A stretch of 64,000 nt of DNA from Legionella_A sp963772805 (GCA_963772805.1 CAVYYU010000008.1:620001-684000), one strand, 5' to 3'; positions 44,080-53,629 are shown, counted from the stretch's first letter. The notes: a model not told the origin generated them from the sequence alone. Numbers and translations are program-made.

Positions 44080-45339
44080 TCAAGCAATGGCAAGTTTAAC
44101 CCCAATATTCATATAGGGTAATCTACGGACAAACGCATTGGGGTATTTTTGTGTCTCATAACCCGCTCCATAAATGAAGGCAAATGAATTGGTTATCGGT
44201 TGTTGTCCCTCAACGAAGATTATATTCTCTCTGACTCGAAAGAATGTAACTGTTAGCAAATCATACAAATCTGGTGATGTTCCTGCTGAGTAGCCAATAC
44301 CAAAATATTGCGCAGGATTATCAACACCATATCGTCTTGCTCTTACGGTGTATAGGGTGGATTTTGGACCTGATTTAGGAACATAATGATTGGGTCTAAA
44401 TGAAAAATAATAATTGCTTATATATTTTCCAATACTTCCTGTGTAGGTATTAAAATAAGTATGTTCTATTTTTTTATAGCTATCGCCCAATGATAACTCA
44501 ACTGAATTACCAACTATTCCATAGACCTCACCAAATATAGTGTCATCAGGTAATAATGTTGGGTTATTTGCGTTCGCATAGCCTACATCAAGCCACAATT
44601 TATCCGTGATTTTAGGTTGCGCATTAAGCAATAGCTGAGACACACTTTGTCCGAATCGATTGGCATAGTTAACCGCACCGCCAAAGGCACCATATTGATT
44701 TTTACGATATAAATAAACAGAAGACCAATCCCAAACATTGGGAGGGGTGTTAACACTGGCATTGAGTGTGTAGGCTGTTAATTCCCAATAGGGAGCAACA
44801 GTAGGAAAGGCCATGGTGGCCGCTTTTCCTGTTGAAATAAGCTGAGGTACCCCATGGTTGAGCTCGCTTTGAGTGGTTGTTTTAGACTTGGGCTTGTCAA
44901 TCATTCGATTTTTATTCCGCAAATAATTGACTTTATTTTTGGCATTCAGCAATGCCGGGTCGTTAGGGTATTGTGTTTCACTCGTGTGAATAACACGAAT
45001 GGCATCGTCGTATTTTTTTTGAGCAATGTCCGTTCTAATCAAGCCAAGTGACGCATCTTTATAATGTGGATAAGTTTTAAGTATCGATTTGAAGTTGCTT
45101 TCCGCTTTAGAATAATTTTTTAATTGATAATAGGATAAAGCAATAAATAATTGAGCATCAGCGTCATTTGGATGTTTTTTTAAAAGATGATGGCCATCTT
45201 CAATAACTTGCTGAAAGTTCCCTTGTTTATAGTTAGATTTAATGGTGGTTAGATCCAATTCAGATTGAGCCGCATTAACGGAAGTTAATAAACCAAACAT
45301 TAATATCCAAGTAGAATTAATCCCCAATTTTATTTTCAT
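44080..45339 (-). CDS. TPR plus YaiO-type outer-membrane beta-barrel protein
   Basis: 419 residues from ATG 45339, which gives a signal peptide (KLGINSTWILMFGLLTSVNA); upstream ATGs would bury it. Residues about 25-150 hold TPR-like helices (GNFQQVIEDGHHLLKKHPND, YYQLKNYSKAESNFKSIL), and about 190-419 a YaiO-family barrel with alternating aromatic strands and a C-terminal strand ending LAIA. TPR-plus-barrel is the arrangement of polysaccharide exporters such as AlgK/AlgE and PgaA, so this is a good candidate outer-membrane outlet for the glycan made by the GT2 at 39.2 kb. Confidence 0.82.
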   Translation of the reverse strand: MKIKLGINSTWILMFGLLTSVNAAQSELDLTTIKSNYKQGNFQQVIEDGHHLLKKHPNDADAQLFIALSYYQLKNYSKAESNFKSILKTYPHYKDASLGLIRTDIAQKKYDDAIRVIHTSETQYPNDPALLNAKNKVNYLRNKNRMIDKPKSKTTTQSELNHGVPQLISTGKAATMAFPTVAPYWELTAYTLNASVNTPPNVWDWSSVYLYRKNQYGAFGGAVNYANRFGQSVSQLLLNAQPKITDKLWLDVGYANANNPTLLPDDTIFGEVYGIVGNSVELSLGDSYKKIEHTYFNTYTGSIGKYISNYYFSFRPNHYVPKSGPKSTLYTVRARRYGVDNPAQYFGIGYSAGTSPDLYDLLTVTFFRVRENIIFVEGQQPITNSFAFIYGAGYETQKYPNAFVRRLPYMNIGVKLAIA

Positions 45340-45896
45340 AATGAATGAGTTCCGTGATTGATTTTTAAATGGTTCATTCATATTGATGATATACATAATA
45401 TAATTTTCTTGTATAGACTTCATCATATGAACAACATGGTATCTCTAAGTGCTCGCTCTTTATCCTCATGCATAACATAACCAAATCATAAGTAGAAATC
45501 AACTGAACTTATTTAAATATTTAATAAAAATAATGAGTAACGTTACCTTAGAACTATTTTTTGAATTAAAAAAGCACTTACTCCTCGTGTGACATTGTGT
45601 GCCTAAAAAATTTTTTGTTATTATTTACATTTAATGAAGCTCGTCATTTGTTAATGCTCATTGTTTAACAATGACAGGAATATCAACAGGCACAGCCCAT
45701 TGTGCACAAACAGAAAATAAGCTTACTGTTTAAGCTCTCTCAGTTTTCTTTGGTGATCAAAATAGTCGGACTAAGGGGTATAACATATGATCATAGTTGT
45801 GAGGAGCCTATGACTGCAATTTAGGTTTCGTATGAAGACATGTTGGGTTGCATGCAACCCAACATGAGTGACTATAAATAATGACAAGATTAGATT
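45340..45896. other. Intergenic region, no gene seen
   Basis: About 550 bp without a supported gene. It carries the promoter side of the YaiO gene, small inverted repeats (CATTGTT-TA-ACAATG near 45660) and the 28-bp palindrome listed separately. Short open frames have no ribosome site. Confidence 0.5.
45839..45866. repeat. Perfect 28-bp palindrome
   Basis: CATGTTGGGTTGCA and its exact complement form an uninterrupted palindrome 30 bp downstream of the Spy-like gene's stop. A cruciform or transcript hairpin with no loop beyond the centre; likely a REP-type element or terminator stem. Confidence 0.75.
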
Positions 45897-46340
45897 TTAG
45901 ACGCCATCATGACAGTTTTTATATTTGGTTGCGATTTTATCTTCTAATTGTTTCATTTTAGCTTGAAGCGCAGTTTTTTGTTTATCAGTAAGAATAATTG
46001 ATATCTGTTGTTTTGCCGTCATTTTTGCTTTAATCATGTCACCAATCAGTTTCGTTTTTTGGTCAATCAAACCATTCACGGTATCTTGGTCCATAGTAGC
46101 TGACCCGGTTTGTTGCGTAATCTGAGTATCTAGAGTATCCATTTGAGTCACATTGTCTTTTATACTTGATTTTAATTGATCCAATATAGGTTGTATCTTT
46201 GATTTTTGTGCATCGTCCAGCTTTAAAGACTGAACCATTTTACTCAAGCCTTCTCCACAACCCCTGTCGTTGGCTAAAGCCACTTGACTAAATGCAAAAG
46301 AGAACGCAATTACAACAATTCCTACATATTTTTTATACAT
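45897..46340 (-). CDS. Spy/CpxP-like periplasmic protein
   Basis: 147 residues: signal peptide (1-23, ending ALA), then an all-helical domain with an LTxxQ-type motif (IILTDKQKTALQAKM). CpxP and Spy are small periplasmic chaperones induced by envelope stress or metals. Two cysteines (near C28 in DRGCGEG and the C-terminal NCHDGV) may form a disulfide. Adjacent, same strand, to an MFS exporter gene. Confidence 0.8.
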   Translation of the reverse strand: MYKKYVGIVVIAFSFAFSQVALANDRGCGEGLSKMVQSLKLDDAQKSKIQPILDQLKSSIKDNVTQMDTLDTQITQQTGSATMDQDTVNGLIDQKTKLIGDMIKAKMTAKQQISIILTDKQKTALQAKMKQLEDKIATKYKNCHDGV

Positions 46341-46399
46341 GATACTTTCCTTAGTTAAGTTTATCTTGCGTAGATTAGTATAGACGAAATATTGCGCTG

Positions 46400-47788
46400 T
46401 TATCTCACAAGCATTAACTCGCCATCGTTGTTTTTTAATTGAATAAAAATCCCCGATGAAATAATTGTCAAAATACCCATCGAAATAAATGTGTACTGAA
46501 AAACACGAGCGGTTAGTTCGGTTGAAAAAGCCGTCGAATAAAAATGAATCAATAGGGCGCTAACGGCGACTCCAAAACTTTGGGCTATTTGTTGTAATGT
46601 GCCCATAATGCTCGTTGCGCCACTTAGATTTTCAGGAGACAAATCAGCGTATGCCAGTGAATTCATAGCCCCATATTGCAGTGTTAAAACCAAACCAAAC
46701 AAAAACGTTAACATACCGATGATATAAATAGGGGTATGTAAATTGATACTCGCAAATAGCGTTATTACGAAGCCTGAAAATAAGGTATTGAAGATTAAAA
46801 CTCGTTTATATCCCAAAATACGCAAGATATAGAGCGTGCAAGGTTTACCAAGAACAACCCCTATCGCGATAGGGGCCAACAGAAACCCTGATAATTGTGC
46901 TGAATACCCCAAAACAAGTTGTAAAAACAAGGGTGTTAAAAAGGGCATGCCGCCAAAGCCTAAACGCGAGAATAAATTACCCATGACCGATACGCGAAAG
47001 GTTCTTAATTGCAATAAATCCATGCGGACTATCGGATGCGCTTGCCGTTTTGAATGCTTGCGATAAGCAATTAAAAGAATTACTGAACAGAGTAAAATGG
47101 TGAGAGCCGTGTGGTGACTAATTGTTGATTCACTCAATGCCGACATGCCGAATGTCAGGCCAGCCAGTGAGGCGCCAAATAAAAAAAAGCCAATAGTATC
47201 CAGGGATGGCGCCGGGGTTAATTTTTCAGAGGGCAAATAATAATCACTGAGTACAATCGCCATCATCCCAACGGGTATATTCACCCAGAAAATCCAGTGC
47301 CAAGAAAAGTAATGTGTAATAACACCGCCAATTACAGGGCCGAGCATCATACCTAGCGCACCAACCATTACCACATTATTCATTGTTGTGATCATGTTTT
47401 CACGGCCGAATGATCGAATAAGAATTAAACGACCAACCGGCAATCCAAGTGCCCCTCCAAGCCCCTGAATGAAACGCGCAATAATCAATTCTATTAAATT
47501 ATCTGCAAAGCCGCACACAAGTGAACTCAAGGTAAAAATAGTTAACGCTGCCATAAAAATGCGTTTAGTTCCAAATTTATCAGAAAGCCAACCGCTAATT
47601 GGAATAAAAATAGCGAGACTGAGCAAGTAGCTGATTAGCGCTACTTTCAAATCCACTGGATTTACCTGCAAGCTGCGAGACATTGCTGGAATCGCCGTAT
47701 TAATAACCGTGCTGTCCAATGCTTCCATAAAAAAAGATAGGGCTACAATAAACGAAATCATCCGCGGCGATTTATTTACATTTAACAT
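46400..47788 (-). CDS. MFS drug exporter, DHA2 (EmrB/QacA) family
   Basis: A 462-residue major facilitator with 13-14 membrane segments. Signature regions: FFMEALDSTVINTAIPAMS in helix 1, SGWLSDKFGTKRIF between helices 2 and 3, and GPVIGGVITHYFSWHWIFWV (motif C region). Exports hydrophobic toxic compounds using protons. No HlyD/EmrA partner gene is adjacent. Located just upstream of the Spy-like gene on the same strand, 59 bp apart. Confidence 0.9.
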   Translation of the reverse strand: MLNVNKSPRMISFIVALSFFMEALDSTVINTAIPAMSRSLQVNPVDLKVALISYLLSLAIFIPISGWLSDKFGTKRIFMAALTIFTLSSLVCGFADNLIELIIARFIQGLGGALGLPVGRLILIRSFGRENMITTMNNVVMVGALGMMLGPVIGGVITHYFSWHWIFWVNIPVGMMAIVLSDYYLPSEKLTPAPSLDTIGFFLFGASLAGLTFGMSALSESTISHHTALTILLCSVILLIAYRKHSKRQAHPIVRMDLLQLRTFRVSVMGNLFSRLGFGGMPFLTPLFLQLVLGYSAQLSGFLLAPIAIGVVLGKPCTLYILRILGYKRVLIFNTLFSGFVITLFASINLHTPIYIIGMLTFLFGLVLTLQYGAMNSLAYADLSPENLSGATSIMGTLQQIAQSFGVAVSALLIHFYSTAFSTELTARVFQYTFISMGILTIISSGIFIQLKNNDGELMLVR

Positions 47789-47931
47789 GAGTGACTCTAT
47801 TGGCGCGATATAATTTTAGTGTACTGCTATTTGGAGTTAATGTAATGAAACACAAAAGACTTAATCGTATTGTCCAAATATGAAAATTGACAACTATACT
47901 TTAAAACACGGGCTTAAAATTTAAGGAAATA

Positions 47932-48300
47932 ATGATGAACGAGCAAGTTATTAATACGTCTGTAACTTCATACAAAATATTATATGCAGTTGTTCTTATC
48001 CTGGGTTTGTTAATTAGCACATCATGTAATGCCATGCGTGGTGGCGGTGGTGGGTTTAATCGCGGAGTTGGCGGTGGTTACCATCAAGGGGGCGTAGATC
48101 GCTCAAATGTCGATCGCGCAAATGTAGATCGTCCAAATGATTATCACGCAAATGGCTATTATTATGGTGGAAACGCAGTGGCTCCTGCAGTTAATGTTAA
48201 TGTCCCATATGGTGCCTATCCATCATACCCTAACTCATGCTCTTCTTATCAACAGTGCGACTCGTATGGGAATTGCGTTGAAAACCAGGTTTGTAATTAA
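47932..48300 (+). CDS. Small secreted Gly-rich, Cys-containing protein
   Basis: 122 residues. After a hydrophobic export segment (ILYAVVLILGLLISTSCNA) comes a Gly-rich stretch (MRGGGGGFNRGVGGGY), a short tandem repeat VDRSN-VDRAN-VDRPN, a Tyr/Asn/Pro region, and a C-terminal SCSSYQQCDSYGNCVENQVCN with four cysteines after the signal. Could be a lipoprotein (Cys after LISTS) or secreted peptide. No family recognised. The start could be either of the two Met codons. Confidence 0.6.
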   Translation: MMNEQVINTSVTSYKILYAVVLILGLLISTSCNAMRGGGGGFNRGVGGGYHQGGVDRSNVDRANVDRPNDYHANGYYYGGNAVAPAVNVNVPYGAYPSYPNSCSSYQQCDSYGNCVENQVCN

Positions 48301-48309
48301 AGGAGCGTA

Positions 48310-48510
48310 CTAATCGTTAGCTTCATCGTCACTAGCAAATATAAAATTAGGGTCGACGGACTCGCCAGGAATTTTTCGCGATTCGCTGGCCCATTCGCCT
48401 AAATCAATTAATTTACAACGATCCGAACAAAAAGGCCTGAATCTGTTTTCAGGGTACCAAGTATTTTCTTTGGCGCAGGTAGGGCAGGTAATTTTCTTTT
48501 GATTATTCAT
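48310..48510 (-). CDS. yacG: DNA gyrase inhibitor / zinc protein YacG
   Basis: 66 residues with a zinc knuckle CPTCAKENTWY...FCSDRCKLIDLGEW, the diagnostic YacG pattern. In E. coli YacG inhibits gyrase. Normally next to coaE/pilD/zapD; here isolated, since pilD is 47 kb to the left. Convergent with the Gly-rich protein gene, 9 bp apart. Confidence 0.92.
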   Translation of the reverse strand: MNNQKKITCPTCAKENTWYPENRFRPFCSDRCKLIDLGEWASESRKIPGESVDPNFIFASDDEAND

Positions 48511-48694
48511 GAAAGTCTTTGTTTGTTTATTTTAAGGTCTGCAGTATGCAATACATAACACTATATTTTCAACATACGCGCATCATTATCTACTGATAAA
48601 TAAGCCACTCAAAATAGTTGTTTTAGCCATCAAGTGTTCTAAATATATACTATAATGATTGATATCAAGTTGGATGAATCAATCGGGGGCTAAT

Positions 48695-49033
48695 ATGCGG
48701 CAGAATAAATCATCTAAAGATTCTAAAATTGAGCTCAGTCCCGCTCCAGATACAGCGAGCCTGAATGTCATTGATACACCTATCGAAGTTAAAGCTGAAT
48801 TTGATAAAAAGTACGATTCCATTGATACGCTTGCGGAAGAGGAGGATGCACGTTTAGAGAATGATGACCCTATTGATACACCGGAAGAAGTGGCAGAGAT
48901 AATGACAGAAAATCCTGTGCGACAGGACGTTAAAGAACAACTTAAGAAAATACTCGAGTCGCAAGAACAAGAGGCTGAACCAGAACCAGAACCAGAACCT
49001 GATCAGGTTCAGAGTTCATGGAATCAATTGTAA
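48695..49033 (+). CDS. Acidic low-complexity protein
   Basis: 112 residues from ATG 48695, chosen because GGGGG lies 7-8 bp before it; upstream ATG 48674 and TTG 48659 are weaker. Highly acidic (EEEDARLENDDPIDTPEEV) with a repeated IDTP motif and a C-terminal EAEPEPEPEPD run, then SSWNQL. No signal peptide. A glutamate-rich C-terminal tail is a feature of many Dot/Icm substrates in this order, so effector status is possible but speculative. Confidence 0.55.
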   Translation: MRQNKSSKDSKIELSPAPDTASLNVIDTPIEVKAEFDKKYDSIDTLAEEEDARLENDDPIDTPEEVAEIMTENPVRQDVKEQLKKILESQEQEAEPEPEPEPDQVQSSWNQL

Positions 49034-49249
49034 AAGAGATTGAAAAGATCATCTGGTTATTCTGCGCAACACCTTATTTGTTCACACATGTTTTTTTTTA
49101 AAATTTGGCGCTTATCAGATCAGAACTGAGTGACTACAAATCTACCCATCCTATTCATTGTATTAGTTTTATTATATTACATTTTTTATAGGGTTAAAAA
49201 ATAGCAGCCACACCAGTGTGAATAAAAAATCAGCTAAGTGCTGAAGCTA

Positions 49250-50368
49250 TCATTGCGATTTTCCGCGCAAATCAATATCCCAAATATCAACAAGTATGTC
49301 ATTTTCAACGATATAAAATTTATCGAACAAATTGATGGTTGGATCGCAATGGGGAACTATCATTTCCAGAATCTCACCATTTCGGGGTAATCTGGTATTA
49401 CCCATCGCTGTAATTTTACCGTGCTCATCTCCAAAGCCACCCCAGTCATAGCACAAGCCAAAATGACTGATAATTTGTGGCTTGGTTGTGATATCAAAAT
49501 ATAAAGATTTTGTGCCCGCATCAACGGTTACATGCTCTCCGCGATTACTACTAATTACTGTTGTTAGAAGAGTCATTGCTGGCTTGAATGTTGTGAATGA
49601 TTTTGGGTTGGTTTTCGAACCGATCGCTGCATATTCAGCATCCATCACCGCATATGATCCCGGTTGGATTTCTGTTATTTCCGAGGCTTCGCTGTCAATG
49701 TCATATGTTCCCGTGCCAGTTCCTGTGAGAATAGGACAAAGGATCCCCTTATTTCTTAGTTGTTTTACTATTACACTGGCCATTTCCATAATTTGTGATG
49801 ATTGCCTCTTTCGATCTTCATATGAAGCAATATGCTGTAAATTGCCAGCATAGCACTGAATGCCCATAAGATTAAGCCAAGAAAGTTCTTTGATTTTCAA
49901 GGCGAAATTCAAAGAAAGCATGGGGTCTATGCCAGTTCTACCAATGCCCGGATCAATATCGATTAGTACGTTAATCTTGGTTGCAATGGATTGACCCGCT
50001 GCATTCAGGTCGATTAAATTTGTTTCGTTATCGACAACCACCATTGTTTCAGGTGCTTTTTTAACACAAGCCATTAGGTTTGCTATTTTGGCTTTGGTTA
50101 CTACAGGAGAGGTAATCAATATAGAAGAAATTCCATTGTTAATCAGTACTTCGGCTTCTGAAACTTTTGCCGCGCTGATGCCAATGGCGCCATATTCTAT
50201 TTGCAGCGCTGCCAGTTTAGATGATTTGTGCGTTTTGACATGTGGACGAATGTTAATTTTGTGGTCGAGTGAATGTTGGCGCATAACATTTAGATTATAT
50301 TCAAGTTTTTTTTTGTCGATAATTAAGCAAGGGGTGTTAAGTTCTTGTTTTTTTTGTGGTTGCAGCAT
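49250..50368 (-). CDS. DSD1-type PLP enzyme (D-threonine aldolase / D-serine dehydratase-like)
   Basis: A fold-type III (alanine racemase-like) PLP enzyme of 372 residues. PLP lysine in IRPHVKTHKSS; C-terminal D-serine dehydratase-like domain with the zinc-site segment VPHCDPTINLFD. Members cleave D-threonine or dehydrate D-serine. No operon partner is clear. The antisense open frames within it are shadows. Confidence 0.85.
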   Translation of the reverse strand: MLQPQKKQELNTPCLIIDKKKLEYNLNVMRQHSLDHKINIRPHVKTHKSSKLAALQIEYGAIGISAAKVSEAEVLINNGISSILITSPVVTKAKIANLMACVKKAPETMVVVDNETNLIDLNAAGQSIATKINVLIDIDPGIGRTGIDPMLSLNFALKIKELSWLNLMGIQCYAGNLQHIASYEDRKRQSSQIMEMASVIVKQLRNKGILCPILTGTGTGTYDIDSEASEITEIQPGSYAVMDAEYAAIGSKTNPKSFTTFKPAMTLLTTVISSNRGEHVTVDAGTKSLYFDITTKPQIISHFGLCYDWGGFGDEHGKITAMGNTRLPRNGEILEMIVPHCDPTINLFDKFYIVENDILVDIWDIDLRGKSQ

Positions 50369-50556
50369 GATAAGCGTTTTGAGAGTGATTAATTGCTAAG
50401 AATAACATAAAAGCAGTTTTGCGTTATTTCTTGTGAGGAACGTTATGCATACATTGCGTGACTCTATGATTGATCGCTACGATCATGGCTCAAAACTTGA
50501 TATATTGTGTATTTATTCTACCATAAATAGAAGATAAGATGTTTTTTGGAGTGCGC

Positions 50557-51681
50557 ATGCGCGTTGTGATTTTTGCCGTATTACTGGCTGTAGGTACTGC
50601 CTATGCTGATGATTTTGTTGGTTTTTCAGCTTATGATAATGGTGACTACACTACAGCATATGAAAATTTAATCGTATCTGCAAATAATGGCAATGAAGAG
50701 GCTATGTATTTGATTGGCCGTATGTACCAGCATGGTTTGGGTGTTGCTAAAGATCCTAAAAAGGCACTGGATTGGTTTCAGAAATCAGCGGCTAAAAATT
50801 ATGCGTTATCAGAACTAAGCCTTGGTTTTATATATGACTCTGGTGAGGGGGTTCCTCGCGACTATGCGCAGGCATTTTCCTGGTACCTGAAAGCCGCCCA
50901 AAGCGGTAATGAAATTGCTCAACGTAATGTCGGACTAATGTATGCCACGGGCGATGGAATTTCTCTCAATGAAAAACAAGCATTTGAGTGGTTTAAAAAA
51001 TCAGCAGATCAAGGATATAGTAAGGCGCAAGTCAACTTGGCTTTTCAATTCATGATGGGCAGCGGAACTGCCAAGGATGTAGACAAAGCGTTTATCTGGT
51101 ATGAGAAAGCAGCTATGCAGGGAGATGATAAAGGGCAATATAGCCTGGGATTATTATACACAGGAAAATATGGCATCCCCGCCGATCAACAGGCCGCTAC
51201 TTATTGGTTTGATCAGGCGGCAAACCAGGGGCATGTCAATGCGCAAGTACATCTTGCTTATCAATATCTTAATGGGATTGGGGTTGTGCGTGATGTTGCT
51301 AAAGCGGCGTATTGGTATCAAGCCTCTGCAGAGGCTGGCAATCCTTTCGCCCAAGCTGAGCTAGGACAACTATATTTATCGGGTACAGGGATGGATAAAG
51401 ACTATCAACGAGCTGCCTATTGGTTTACAAAATCAGCCGAGGTTGGAAATGCCATGGCACAGGGAAAGATTGGGTATCTTTATGCGGCGGGACTCGGTGT
51501 GACTAAAGATAATGTCAAAGCCTATGCCTGGTTAAAATTAGCGGCAGAAAATAAGAATGCGCAGGCTATTAAAGAATTGCCGCGTTTACAAGCGGCATTG
51601 ACCACTGAGGAAATGAAGCAGGGCGATGCGCTTATGCTACAAATAAAAAACACGGCTCAAAGCACCGATGATAAAGAATAA
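50557..51681 (+). CDS. Exported Sel1-repeat protein
   Basis: 374 residues from ATG 50557, preceded by GGAG at 5-bp spacing; ATG 50539 would add six residues. Signal peptide (MRVVIFAVLLAVGTAYA) then eight Sel1-like repeats (for example EAMYLIGRMYQHGLGVAKDPKKAL type) to about residue 345. Solenoid proteins of this class include Legionella LpnE and EnhC, which affect host entry and wall integrity. Alone on its strand, ending 7 bp before the convergent gspK. Confidence 0.85.
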   Translation: MRVVIFAVLLAVGTAYADDFVGFSAYDNGDYTTAYENLIVSANNGNEEAMYLIGRMYQHGLGVAKDPKKALDWFQKSAAKNYALSELSLGFIYDSGEGVPRDYAQAFSWYLKAAQSGNEIAQRNVGLMYATGDGISLNEKQAFEWFKKSADQGYSKAQVNLAFQFMMGSGTAKDVDKAFIWYEKAAMQGDDKGQYSLGLLYTGKYGIPADQQAATYWFDQAANQGHVNAQVHLAYQYLNGIGVVRDVAKAAYWYQASAEAGNPFAQAELGQLYLSGTGMDKDYQRAAYWFTKSAEVGNAMAQGKIGYLYAAGLGVTKDNVKAYAWLKLAAENKNAQAIKELPRLQAALTTEEMKQGDALMLQIKNTAQSTDDKE

Positions 51682-51688
51682 AACGGCT

Positions 51689-52636
51689 TCAAAGGGTATT
51701 TAAGCTCTGCCGAACTATTTTTGTCGAGATAGATCCCCTGGCATTCTTGCTGCGTTTAATAATGGTGTAATTAACTAATTTGAGATCTTGTGATGATACA
51801 GTTGCGACACTCAAGAAATATTGACTTTCAACCGTTATCTGATCGAGTTGTATGTTTAATTTTTGCAGAATTGGTGTGATTTTCGCTATATCTGAAATAC
51901 CACCGTCGCCGCGAGCCTGTAGTAATTCGCTCACTTGGTCTTTACTCAACCCATTCCCCAGTGTCATTAATACTTTGGTTGAAGCTGTATTGATATTAAT
52001 AGGAGTTGGTTCTGGTAACACCGTGATATAGGGCAGTAATTTTTGGTACGTCTTCGCATTAACCCCTTGCACTAAACGAAACTCTGATATGCTTTTCAAA
52101 GGCTGAAATCCAGGTAAATAGCTCGGTTTCTGATTCATATAAAAAGTCAAAAACTCATCTTGTCCTCGTTCTGGCCGATAAGGGCTGACCCAGTGATCAA
52201 GCGCATTGGAGAGTAGCTGATGTTGGCTAGTCTCGCCTTTGTTTAAGGTGCTTTCTAATAGTCTGAAAAAGGACGGGTAATATTTTTTATTTACCAAGTT
52301 ATTCAAGTTAAAACGACTCTGCAAATCATATAACTCAGCAGTTGTATGCACATCAGGATAGAGATTTTGAAATTTTACCGGCAAACTCAAAAGCCTCCCA
52401 CTGTTTTGAGAAACATTAAATTTCCTATTTTTATCCGTTAAAATTTCTTGCGCCCAAAATGCAGGAGCTTGAGAGGCTAAATAGAGTTTGTCGCTGGCAA
52501 TTGCTAATTTGGTGCGATATATATCTAGTTGTAGGCGGGCGCTCATGGCTGTTGCTGCAATGGCAACCAGCGTCATAATAAACAATGCCGAGAGCAAGGC
52601 GCTGCCTCGGAGGGTAGTATAGTTTCTAGCTGCCAT
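51689..52636 (-). CDS. gspK: Type II secretion minor pseudopilin GspK
   Basis: 315 residues. The prepilin leader ends RG, followed by SALLSALFIMTLVAIAATAMS; as in all GspK the +5 Glu is absent. The large globular insert includes two helix-hairpin-helix-like parts (PININTASTKVLMTLGNGLS). It forms the tip of the pseudopilus with GspI and GspJ. Last of gspF-G-H-I-J-K; overlaps gspJ by 11 bp. Confidence 0.93.
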   Translation of the reverse strand: MAARNYTTLRGSALLSALFIMTLVAIAATAMSARLQLDIYRTKLAIASDKLYLASQAPAFWAQEILTDKNRKFNVSQNSGRLLSLPVKFQNLYPDVHTTAELYDLQSRFNLNNLVNKKYYPSFFRLLESTLNKGETSQHQLLSNALDHWVSPYRPERGQDEFLTFYMNQKPSYLPGFQPLKSISEFRLVQGVNAKTYQKLLPYITVLPEPTPININTASTKVLMTLGNGLSKDQVSELLQARGDGGISDIAKITPILQKLNIQLDQITVESQYFLSVATVSSQDLKLVNYTIIKRSKNARGSISTKIVRQSLNTL

Positions 52637-53267
52637 ACAGCGCCTCTGGAATCGGAAATAGCAAACTCATGTTACCCCAGTCATGTAAGGTGAGCGTCAA
52701 TTGCACAGCAAGAGGCAGCAACGCGCTTTTTTGGTTTTGTTGCACGGCTTTTTCGCGCCATTCAACTAAAATTTGATGGATCTGTGATAAATAGGCAAAC
52801 GAACACGCATCTAAATTTTCCAGTAAGACTTTATCTTGATAGTGCGCGCTGTCTGGCGTATCAAGGCGTTGCCAGCTTCGGCGAATTAATTTGTCACCTG
52901 TGCATAAAAATGCAACGCGTCTTAGCGTGCTCCTTTGTTCAATTCCATTAGGATTAACGATGCCGCCACGCGTGAATTCAATATATTGTGATTGCCCCAC
53001 AAATTCGGGGACAAGCTGCATTTCATTACCGCGAATACTGCGGTTTACTATTTGTGCGACATCGCGCTCAACCATCGTGAGAACCAATTGCAACGTGTTG
53101 ACCCGATCGGCTTGCGCACTGACGCGGGCGCGTGTATCAAAAGCGCGATACATCACTGAGGATGTAATTGTTGCCAATATCGCAAACACAGCAAGGGCAA
53201 TCATGATTTCTATTAAAGTATAACCATTGCTTGGGTCGCGACCCAATCTAGCTATAAAAGGTCTCAT
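52626..53267 (-). CDS. gspJ: Type II secretion minor pseudopilin GspJ
   Basis: 213 residues with a prepilin cleavage site SNG/YTLIEIMIALAVFAILA and the beta-rich GspJ domain (ERDVAQIVNRSIRGNE; RRVAFLCTGDKLIRRSW). Part of the pseudopilus tip. Overlaps gspK by 11 bp and gspI by 4 bp. Confidence 0.93.
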   Translation of the reverse strand: MRPFIARLGRDPSNGYTLIEIMIALAVFAILATITSSVMYRAFDTRARVSAQADRVNTLQLVLTMVERDVAQIVNRSIRGNEMQLVPEFVGQSQYIEFTRGGIVNPNGIEQRSTLRRVAFLCTGDKLIRRSWQRLDTPDSAHYQDKVLLENLDACSFAYLSQIHQILVEWREKAVQQNQKSALLPLAVQLTLTLHDWGNMSLLFPIPEALYGS

Positions 53268-53629
53268 GGAAACCGCCTGTATGCGATCAGCGTGTCGGTA
53301 AAGGGTCCAGATTGATTCTTACTCACGGTTATTGATATCTGGTGCATGGTTTTAATTGGCGTGGGTGTTAATTTCGCGTGCCAATACCAGCGCTCCCCAA
53401 GCATCGTGGTGACTTGAGTGATTTCTTGATTAGGGTCGAGTTGTAACAAGCGAAGTTGTGCCATCGTGACCCCTTGCATCGCAACCCAATGGCTGATTGC
53501 TTTTTCCTTGACTCGTTGGGTAAACGTAATATTCTGCGCTGAAGCTTTAAGCAGTGCAGTTAAGGCGATAGCAATCACCATCAAAGCCAAAAGAACCTCG
53601 ATTAGTGTAAAACCCGAATTTTTTTTCAT
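53264..53629 (-). CDS. gspI: Type II secretion minor pseudopilin GspI
   Basis: 121 residues, typical. Prepilin site KKNSG/FTLIEVLLALMVIAIAL, then a short globular domain with VAMQGVTMAQLRL. Nucleates the pseudopilus tip. Overlaps neighbours by 4 bp each. Confidence 0.93.
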   Translation of the reverse strand: MKKNSGFTLIEVLLALMVIAIALTALLKASAQNITFTQRVKEKAISHWVAMQGVTMAQLRLLQLDPNQEITQVTTMLGERWYWHAKLTPTPIKTMHQISITVSKNQSGPFTDTLIAYRRFP

